7,373 nucleotides of DNA from Chloroflexota bacterium. GTDB lineage: Bacteria > Chloroflexota > Dehalococcoidia > Lucifugimonadales > Australimonadaceae. Shown here piece by piece: positions 1 through 4,623 of the stretch. A program made the position numbers and the translations under genes. The stretch covers positions 1 through 7,373 of the forward strand of contig JAQBVZ010000031.1 of the NCBI GenBank assembly GCA_027625205.1. The letters run 5' to 3'. How positions within the stretch are numbered: position 1 is the first letter of the stretch; each line of letters begins with the position of its first letter. The notes beneath the pieces are model-generated. The model was not told the DNA's origin. It saw nothing but the letters and a program-made list of their open reading frames with translations, and searched no databases.

Positions 1-815
1 GCAACGCTGCCTATACCTCCCACAGCTACAATCGCAAAGGCAAGGGCCGCGGCCATCGTGGCAGTCTCGCCTCGCTCTTCAAAGTTGGCCAGCAGGAAAA
101 TGGGCACCCATGTCCACATGGCGTAGAGCTCCCACATATGCCCCAGATAACCCAAATTGGCCAGCCGCAACCCCGCACGGGAGAGCACCCACCAGATAAA
201 CCGGGGTTCAAACTTTGCGCCACGGGCCGTGAATGGGCCCTCTTTTACGAACAGTACCACCACCAACCCTCCAACAGCCGCCAGTCCCGAAGACACCAAT
301 ATCAACTGGGGCCAATCGAAGTCCGTCAAGCTGCGCACAAGGTGAGGTGACGCCGAACCCACAGTGAGCGCGCCCACCAGCAGGCCGATGGCCAGTCCCC
401 TGTTCCTGACCGCCCACGTGGAGGCCAGTTTCATCCCTATGGGGTAAACGCCTGCCAGGAAGAGACCGGTGAGAAAACGAAAGATGATGCCCTCCGCCAG
501 GCCGTCAGCCATGAACGCAAAGGCGGCGTTGGAGGCCGCGCCCAGAAACGCGCTCACTGCAAAGAGACGCCTTGTGTTCACAAGGTCAGGTAGGTTGAGG
601 AGTCCGCTGCCCAAGGTGCCTACCACGATTCAAATCTGAACGGCCATGGTGAGCCAGGCCGCACCTGCCGTGGAGAGGCCCCAGTCCTCCTGAATAGCGG
701 GCGCGACGGCCGATGCGCTAAACCAGAGCGTGAGACCCAGCAGCTCAGCCAACGCCAGGAGCCCCAGGTTACGTGCCTGGAGCCATGTGCCTTCCACGGT
801 AGCTGCCTGCCCCAT
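1..815 (-). pseudogene. MFS transporter, interrupted by one in-frame TGA and cut by the window edge
   Basis: Probable major facilitator superfamily permease of the inner membrane; substrate unknown. From the ATG at 815 the frame gives 61 residues, including a first membrane segment with the motif LWFSASAVAPAI, then TGA at 632-630 inside the second segment (AAWLTMAVQI-stop-IVVGTLGSGLLNL). I translated the rest of this frame to base 3: it has no other stop and reads as a normal transporter, with hydrophobic segments around FRFLTGLFLAGVYPIGMKLA, GLAIGLLVGALTVGSA, LILVSSGLAAVGGLVVVLF and WELYAMWTWVPIFLLA. About 270 codons are visible, and the 3' end lies outside the window. A single base change in a glycine codon (GGA to TGA) would explain the stop, because glycine is usual at this place in related permeases (from memory). 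It could be a real recent pseudogene or a sequencing error. It diverges from the AtzG-like/amidase operon with 90 bp between starts, so it may import that operon's substrate. The ribosome site at 815 is weak. Confidence 0.8.
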
Positions 816-826
816 GCATCCGTACC

Positions 827-863
827 TTGAACAAGATTTCCGCCCCGCGATTCTATAAGATAG
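827..863. promoter_or_regulatory. possible divergent promoter region between the MFS gene and the small-subunit gene
   Basis: The 90-bp gap between the two divergent starts holds a short symmetric AT-rich element, CTATAAGATAG (853-863), whose arms read as a -10-like hexamer on either strand (TATAAG on plus, TATCTT on minus). On the plus strand a TTGAAC at 827-832 lies 18 bp before TTCTAT (851-856). Neither direction gives a good -35/-10 pair with ideal spacing, so this is only a candidate. Confidence 0.25.
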
Positions 864-905
864 GCGCGCTAAACGCTGGCCCAGTCAATAAGGAGCGACA
901 ACTAC

Positions 906-1091
906 ATGATGCCGTTAAGCCGTGAACAGGTACAGGCCATGCTCGACTCGCTAGGGGTGACCTCCACTGAAGAGGACGTGACGGAGGTGGCCCACCGCGT
1001 CAACGCACTGCGTCAGGCTCTGGGCGGCCTGGAGCACCCGGACCTGGACTCCACCGAGCCAATGTCCGTGTTCCCACGGGAGGAGGCGTGA
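906..1091 (+). CDS. AtzG/GatC-like small subunit (DUF4089-type) of the downstream amidase
   Basis: A 61-residue soluble helical protein, probably the small accessory subunit that binds and stabilises the amidase encoded next to it. Its pattern resembles the AtzG/DUF4089 and GatC group: an amphipathic helix (VTEVAHRVNALRQAL, about residues 25-39), then an extended tail DLDSTEPMSVFPREEA, close to the '..P..VF.P' ending typical of DUF4089 and to the C-terminal tail of GatC that wraps round GatA. The start at 906 is preferred over the ATG at 909 because AGGAG (891-895) lies 10 bases upstream. Its TGA (1089-1091) is one base before the amidase ATG, so the two are very likely co-translated. A true GatC is usually longer (about 95 residues) and no gatB is visible, so a role in tRNA amidation is less likely than a catabolic AtzE/AtzG-style pair. 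The family call is from pattern recognition, not a search. Confidence 0.7.
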   Translation: MMPLSREQVQAMLDSLGVTSTEEDVTEVAHRVNALRQALGGLEHPDLDSTEPMSVFPREEA

Positions 1092-1092
1092 T

Positions 1093-2502
1093 ATGGCAAA
1101 TGAAGAGCTAGTAGCACTGCCCGTCACCAAGCTGTCAGCCATGCTGAAGGCCAAAGAGGTATCGCCGGTAGAACTGACGGAGGCGTATCTGGAGCGTATC
1201 GAACGGCTGGACGGCGACTTGCACGCGTACATCACCGTTGACGCCAAAGGCGCATTGGCGGCAGCGAAGCAGGCAGAAGGCGAGCTTGCGAAGGGCTCAG
1301 CCAATGGTCTGCTGGCAGGCGTGCCTATCGCTGTCAAAGACCAGATGGACGCCAAGGGCCTGCCCACCACCATGGGGACATCGTTCATCAAAGACGTGGC
1401 CGGCGAGGACTCAACGCTGGTGGCCCGCCTCAAAGATCAGGGCGCAATCCTGTTGGGCAAGTTGAATCTGAGCGAGTTTGCGATGGGCGGCAACGTGGTG
1501 CATCCCCATGGCACGCCTCGCAACCCATGGGACAGGGAGCGGCAACCGGGACACTCCAGCAGCGGTTCAGGCATCGCGGTGGCGGCGTCGTTAGCAGCGG
1601 CGGCCATTGGCGAGGACACCGCTGGCTCCATACGCATACCGGCCTCATGGTGCGGCGTTACGGGGCTCCGGCCAACGTGGGGACGCTTCAGCCGCTACCG
1701 GGTGGCGAGCGTCTCCTGGTCCATGGACCAGGCAGGCCCCATGACCAAGACAGTGGAAGACTGCGCGCTGGTGTTCCAGGCCATAGCGGGGCACGACCCC
1801 AAGGACGCCACAACGTCACAAGCAGCGGTGCCATCGTTTCAAGCGCGAGACGGTCTGAATGGCCTACGCGTCGCCATTGTGCGGGAGGCCATGGAAAGCC
1901 CAGCGCTGGACGCTGAGACCAAGGCGGGCGTTGAGCAAGCTGCAAAGGAGCTTGAAGCGTTGGGGGCGGCGGTCACTGACATCTCCATCCCACTCTTTAC
2001 CAACGGGGGGCTTATCTCAGCCGCCGTCACGGACGCAGACGTCGCCTACGTGCACCGGCACCTTCTACGGGAACACGCCGCTGAATACGACACGCCGACA
2101 CGCCGAAGGCTGATGGCAGGAATGCTTATGCCAACAGAGCTACGCGACAAGGCGCTGCGCTTCCGCGTGATTATGCGACGCCTGGTAATGGAGGCGTTTG
2201 CCCAGGTAGACGTGTTGGTGACGCCCACCCAGTCCACGCCCGCGCCACTCATCTCCACGAATGCAGGCGGCTTTGGCAGTGTGGAAGAGGTGCTGCGCGG
2301 GTTCTACGGCGTACGCGGCGCGACGGGGCCGTTCAACCTGGCCGCCGTACCCGCACTCTCAGTGCCCTGCGGATTCACGAAAGGTGGCCTGCCCATGGGT
2401 TTGCAATTGGCGGCCCGCCCTTTTGACGAGCTCACACTCTTCCAGACGGGACATGCGTACCAGGAGCGGACCAGCTGGCACACGCGGTGGCCTGAACTGT
2501 AA
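1093..2502 (+). CDS. amidase-signature family hydrolase (AtzE/GatA-like)
   Basis: Cytoplasmic serine amidohydrolase that splits a C-N amide or ureido bond; substrate unknown. At 469 residues it has the usual family length. The Ser-cisSer-Lys triad is readable: Lys82 in GVPIAVKDQMD, cis-Ser155 in PGHSSSGSG, and nucleophile Ser179 in DTAGSIRIPA. The 24-residue spacing between the two serines equals that in fatty acid amide hydrolase (217 and 241). The C-terminus ends in the common GLPMGLQLAARPFDE...W..R pattern. The glycine-rich loop is altered: the usual GGSSGG reads GHSSSG, with His154 in place of the second glycine. The start at 1093 is supported by GGGAGGAGG (1078-1086) with a six-base spacer. 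It follows the AtzG-like gene by one base, which points to a two-subunit enzyme of the AtzE/AtzG kind (1-carboxybiuret hydrolase in triazine breakdown). Other members act on aryl or alkyl amides, so the exact reaction is open. Confidence 0.92.
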   Translation: MANEELVALPVTKLSAMLKAKEVSPVELTEAYLERIERLDGDLHAYITVDAKGALAAAKQAEGELAKGSANGLLAGVPIAVKDQMDAKGLPTTMGTSFIKDVAGEDSTLVARLKDQGAILLGKLNLSEFAMGGNVVHPHGTPRNPWDRERQPGHSSSGSGIAVAASLAAAAIGEDTAGSIRIPASWCGVTGLRPTWGRFSRYRVASVSWSMDQAGPMTKTVEDCALVFQAIAGHDPKDATTSQAAVPSFQARDGLNGLRVAIVREAMESPALDAETKAGVEQAAKELEALGAAVTDISIPLFTNGGLISAAVTDADVAYVHRHLLREHAAEYDTPTRRRLMAGMLMPTELRDKALRFRVIMRRLVMEAFAQVDVLVTPTQSTPAPLISTNAGGFGSVEEVLRGFYGVRGATGPFNLAAVPALSVPCGFTKGGLPMGLQLAARPFDELTLFQTGHAYQERTSWHTRWPEL

Positions 2503-2505
2503 AGA

Positions 2506-2533
2506 GGTAGGGGCGCTGGTGTGCGCCCCTACC
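2506..2533. repeat. GTAGGGGCGC palindromic repeat, copy 1; likely terminator between convergent genes
   Basis: Perfect 11-bp inverted arms, GGTAGGGGCGC (2506-2516) and GCGCCCCTACC (2523-2533), surround a six-base loop TGGTGT. It begins three bases after the amidase stop and lies 28 bases beyond the hemerythrin stop on the other strand. On the plus strand no T-run follows. On the minus strand the hairpin is followed by TCTTTACAG, a short T-rich stretch, so termination of the hemerythrin transcript is the better-supported role. The core arms are the same as in copy 2 at 3811-3839, so this is also a dispersed repeat. Confidence 0.8.
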
Positions 2534-2561
2534 CTGTATCATTAGCGTTAGAGTAGCCCAG

Positions 2562-3200
2562 TTAGGAGGCGAGTTCCGGAATCCGGCCTGTTAGCGCTGA
2601 CCATTCATCTCCCAGCGTCTGCTGGATCAAGCCCTTTGCTCCAGCAAAAGCGGGCTCAGGCATGACCATCTGCCATATCCGGGTCATGTTCTCTCTATCA
2701 TCAAGGCCCATCAGTGGGTACATCCACTGGACGAGCTCCGGAAAACGGTCCTGCGGCACTTCACCAGCCATAATCCCTACAATCTTCCCCTGCTCAGGCA
2801 TCTCCACCCGCTCACCAAGGATGCGATAGAGGTGGGCGTCTTCTTTGTCCAAGTGAATGTCCAGATGGAACTTGAACGCTGCAGTGACTCGCGCGGTCTG
2901 CAACGCGTCCTTTGATGAGATCTTGTCATTCATTGACGCAAACAACGCGTCCAAGCCACGGTGGTCCGTGATGTAGGCCTCAGCGACCAAGGGGGCTATC
3001 TCCTCAACCTTGGGAAAGACCGCCTTTTCTTCACCCTGGGCGTGCCAGTCTAGGATTTCGTTGAAGAATTCGTATCGAGCGATGACTGCGCTCAGATCGC
3101 CATTTCCTTTCGCCGCCGCATACGCCGCAGCATCAATGGCGTCGATGTCGTTCCTGAACGCATTGTGGATTGCCTTCACTGCATCTAGTGGACCTGCCAT
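2562..3200 (-). CDS. hemerythrin-like HHE-domain protein
   Basis: Soluble, all-helical cytoplasmic protein of 212 residues with a hemerythrin-type HHE domain, expected to hold a di-iron centre and act in binding or sensing of oxygen, nitric oxide or iron. The metal-ligand pattern is complete: His12 (AIHNAFRNDID), His53 and Glu57 (DWHAQGEEKAVFP, the HxxxE motif), His80 (ITDHRGLDALF), His112, then His116 and Glu120 (HLDIHLDKED, a second HxxxE). After about residue 150 comes a second helical part (FPELVQWMYPLMGLDDREN...LGDEW..L..RIPEL) found in many longer stand-alone hemerythrin proteins. The ATG at 3200 is chosen because GAGGTG lies four bases upstream. A longer reading from a TTG at 3251 would begin at or upstream of the predicted transcript start and lacks a ribosome site. 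It diverges from a MarR regulator across a 118-bp control region with a good promoter and an inverted repeat in the leader, so it is probably that regulator's target. The precise ligand is unknown. Confidence 0.9.
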   Translation of the reverse strand: MAGPLDAVKAIHNAFRNDIDAIDAAAYAAAKGNGDLSAVIARYEFFNEILDWHAQGEEKAVFPKVEEIAPLVAEAYITDHRGLDALFASMNDKISSKDALQTARVTAAFKFHLDIHLDKEDAHLYRILGERVEMPEQGKIVGIMAGEVPQDRFPELVQWMYPLMGLDDRENMTRIWQMVMPEPAFAGAKGLIQQTLGDEWSALTGRIPELAS

Positions 3201-3221
3201 GTTACACCTCTTTTGGTCGGT

Positions 3222-3239
3222 ATATTGATATCGCAATAT
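3222..3239. promoter_or_regulatory. candidate MarR operator (18-bp inverted repeat)
   Basis: ATATTG (3222-3227), a six-base spacer, then CAATAT (3234-3239): perfect six-base arms, with 14 of 18 positions symmetric overall. This size and shape match typical MarR dimer sites. It sits just downstream of the predicted start of the hemerythrin transcript, where a bound dimer would block transcription. MarR binding is inferred from position and shape. Confidence 0.6.
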
Positions 3240-3253
3240 TTGCGACAGCAAGT

Positions 3254-3281
3254 ATTATCCACAGAACTAAAGCGTTGTCAA
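3254..3281 (-). promoter_or_regulatory. sigma70-type promoter of the hemerythrin gene
   Basis: Read on the minus strand, a perfect -35 TTGACA (3281-3276) and a -10 GATAAT (3259-3254, five of six to consensus) are separated by 16 bases. Transcription would begin near 3247, leaving a leader of about 47 bases that holds the inverted repeat at 3222-3239 and the ribosome site GAGGTG at 3210-3205. Confidence 0.65.
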
Positions 3282-3284
3282 TAG

Positions 3285-3312
3285 TTGATTTTGCACAGAT
3301 ATTTGGTACTAT
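3285..3312 (+). promoter_or_regulatory. promoter of the marR gene, predicting a leaderless transcript
   Basis: TTGATT (3285-3290) and TACTAT (3307-3312) are 16 bases apart, a fair sigma70-type pair. The -10 ends six bases before the marR ATG at 3319, so the transcript should start on or next to the start codon. The -35 lies three bases from the -35 of the divergent hemerythrin promoter. Together they form the small palindrome TCAATAGTTGA (3278-3288). Confidence 0.5.
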
Positions 3313-3318
3313 ACCTGC

Positions 3319-3765
3319 ATGAGCAATGAATGGACGGATTTAGAGGGTAAGGCCTGGTGGGCAATCCTGCGTTCCAGCACTTTGGTCATGAGAGGGTTGG
3401 GCGCGGATATGCAGGCGGACAACCTCCAGCTGGACTGGTTTGACGTGCTCATTAACCTTGCACAGTACTCAGAACCTGAGACTCCTTTAAGCACGCTGGC
3501 TGACAACGTGGTGCTGAGCCGCAGCGGGCTGACCCGGTTGTTGGACAGGATGGAAGCCGCCGGACTGGTGGAACGCAAGTTATCAAAAACCGACCGCCGC
3601 AGATTTGACGTATCGCTTACTGACGCTGGCCGCAAAGAGTTTGAGCGAGTGATGCCAGGCCACCAGCAAGCCGTGCGGGACCGGTGCCTCCAATACCTGA
3701 CAGATAAAGAGAAGGCTGCCATCCACAGCAGCCTTGCGAAAGTGATATCCGCCAACGAGGTGTAG
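3319..3765 (+). CDS. MarR-family transcriptional regulator
   Basis: A 148-residue DNA-binding dimer of the MarR family, probably controlling itself and the divergent hemerythrin gene. The winged helix is clear: PLSTLADNVVLSRSGLTRLL (residues 56-75, first and recognition helices), then MEAAGLVERKLSKTDRRRF with the family's conserved Asp-Arg-Arg at 92-94 in the wing, ending VSLTDAGRKEFE. The flanking helices (about 8-50 and 105-146) form the dimerisation region. Only one cysteine (Cys123) is present, so a two-cysteine redox switch within one subunit is not possible. The ATG at 3319 is the only plausible start: the in-frame stop TGA at 3286-3288 lies just upstream and no ATG or GTG intervenes. 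No ribosome site precedes it, which fits a leaderless transcript. The effector cannot be told from the sequence. An activator role is possible, but repression is more usual in this arrangement. Confidence 0.9.
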   Translation: MSNEWTDLEGKAWWAILRSSTLVMRGLGADMQADNLQLDWFDVLINLAQYSEPETPLSTLADNVVLSRSGLTRLLDRMEAAGLVERKLSKTDRRRFDVSLTDAGRKEFERVMPGHQQAVRDRCLQYLTDKEKAAIHSSLAKVISANEV

Positions 3766-3810
3766 GGACTCTGCCGCTTCCCATAGATGCAAGAACGCTA
3801 GTAAACACAA

Positions 3811-3839
3811 GTAGGGGCGCACCAATGGTGCGCCCCTAC
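3811..3839. repeat. GTAGGGGCGC palindromic repeat, copy 2; likely terminator between convergent genes
   Basis: A 29-bp palindrome with perfect 14-base arms, GTAGGGGCGCACCA (3811-3824) and TGGTGCGCCCCTAC (3826-3839), round one central A. As RNA it would form a strong hairpin with the loop in the CCAATGG centre. It lies 45 bases after the marR stop and 20 bases beyond the hydrolase stop on the other strand. On the minus strand it is followed by the T-rich TTGTGTTTAC, which supports termination of the hydrolase transcript. On the plus strand there is no T-run. The outer ten bases of each arm match copy 1. Confidence 0.8.
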
Positions 3840-3859
3840 AATCGTCATAGGCCTATGCC

Positions 3860-4462
3860 TTATCCCAAGCGGCTTAGGGCCTCTTCAGCTGTGATGGACT
3901 CATGGGCAATGAACATGTAATTGGTGAGAGCCGCCTTATAGGCATCTTCACCTGGGGCGGCTGTGGCGTCGTTAACGATAACGACCTCGTAGCCGCGTTC
4001 CTCAGCGTCTCGTAGGTGCGATTCCACGCAGAGGTTGGCGGACATACCTGCCAGGTAAATGGTGTCAATTCCGCGCTTGCGGAGTTGAATGTCTACATCA
4101 CTGGTGTGGAAACCGCTAAGGCCCTTGTGCGGAGCGCACACGACGGTGTCGTCGCCAGGCAACAGGTCCGAATGGAACTCAGCGCCCCACTCGCCACGGG
4201 TGAACATCTTGCGCTCAAACATCACGTTGTCAATGAAGTTGAGGTTCTTCCAGTCCGCGTACTCTTTATCGTAGTAGTGCGGGCTGTAATACACAGGAAT
4301 GCCTGCGCCCTTGGCCTTAGAAATCAGGTTCTTCAGCTTGTTCACCACGTCATTCTTGACCACTCCCTCCCCTACCAAATCCCAAACGACGCCGCCCTCC
4401 GACAGAAAGTCGTTCTGCGGGTCGATGATTACCAATGCCGTACGGCCATTGTCCACTGCCAT
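3860..4462 (-). CDS. isochorismatase-family cysteine hydrolase
   Basis: Cytoplasmic hydrolase of 200 residues, the usual size for the isochorismatase-like fold that includes nicotinamidase, N-carbamoylsarcosine amidase, biuret hydrolase, maleamate amidase and ureidoacrylate hydrolase RutB. The catalytic Asp-Lys-Cys triad is visible: Asp14 in ALVIIDPQNDFL, Lys113 in APHKGLSGFHTSD, and Cys145 in LAGMSANLCVESHLRDA, where the MSANLC stretch holds the family's cis-peptide. The nucleophilic cysteine implies C-N bond hydrolysis rather than isochorismate cleavage. The ATG at 4462 is chosen over upstream ATGs because AGGAG (4474-4470) lies seven bases before it and the ALVIIDPQNDF strand then starts near residue 9, as is normal. 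It diverges from the molybdenum hydroxylase operon, which suggests a shared pathway, perhaps of a nitrogen heterocycle or amide. The substrate cannot be assigned from sequence alone. Confidence 0.9.
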   Translation of the reverse strand: MAVDNGRTALVIIDPQNDFLSEGGVVWDLVGEGVVKNDVVNKLKNLISKAKGAGIPVYYSPHYYDKEYADWKNLNFIDNVMFERKMFTRGEWGAEFHSDLLPGDDTVVCAPHKGLSGFHTSDVDIQLRKRGIDTIYLAGMSANLCVESHLRDAEERGYEVVIVNDATAAPGEDAYKAALTNYMFIAHESITAEEALSRLG

Positions 4463-4558
4463 TTTCACGCTCCTGAGTACGATTGCCTGTAGATTTTGTC
4501 CAGCGCTCATTTGATGCACCGCCAGTCAGAGAAGATGCTTTATGAATTGCAACTTCCA

Positions 4559-4587
4559 TTGCCCCCTCACGCCATCCGTGATATATG
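4559..4587 (+). promoter_or_regulatory. candidate promoter of the molybdenum hydroxylase operon
   Basis: TTGCCC (4559-4564) and TATATG (4582-4587) are separated by an ideal 17 bases, giving a start near 4594 and a leader of about 30 bases up to the ATG at 4624. The alternative ATG at 4585 lies within this -10 element. Confidence 0.4.
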
Positions 4588-4614
4588 AGTCCCCTAACAG
4601 TCGACATGACAGGC

Positions 4615-4619
4615 GGAGG
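4615..4619 (+). promoter_or_regulatory. ribosome binding site that selects the start at 4624
   Basis: GGAGG lies four bases before the ATG at 4624. The in-frame ATGs at 4585 and 4606 have no such site, and the 4606 codons read straight through this element, giving MTGGGAM. The spacing is slightly short but workable. Confidence 0.65.
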
Positions 4620-4623
4620 TGCC

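Noticed and set aside
630..632. Selenocysteine or a genome-wide recoded TGA in the transporter
   Set aside because: The site is a membrane helix, not a redox site, no clear stem-loop follows it, and TGA ends the small-subunit gene at 1089-1091.
951..1433. A 160-codon minus-strand frame over the small subunit and amidase start
   Set aside because: Serine/alanine-rich shadow translation of the real genes on the other strand.
2506..2533. A CRISPR repeat or phage attachment site made of the GTAGGGGCGC palindromes
   Set aside because: There are only two copies, 1.3 kb apart with genes between, no regular spacers, and no integrase or cas gene in the window.
3201..3251. A longer hemerythrin protein starting at the TTG at 3251
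   Set aside because: It would begin at or upstream of the predicted transcript start, has no ribosome site, and the extra 17 residues do not look like part of the domain. The ATG at 3200 has GAGGTG in place.
3278..3288. TCAATAGTTGA as a second MarR operator
   Set aside because: Its symmetry is short (four-base arms) and is fully explained by the two divergent -35 hexamers it contains. It does not resemble the ATATTG/CAATAT repeat.
4016..4492. A 158-codon plus-strand frame opposite the cysteine hydrolase
   Set aside because: It lies antisense to a gene with an intact catalytic triad and a good ribosome site, and it has no family-like sequence.
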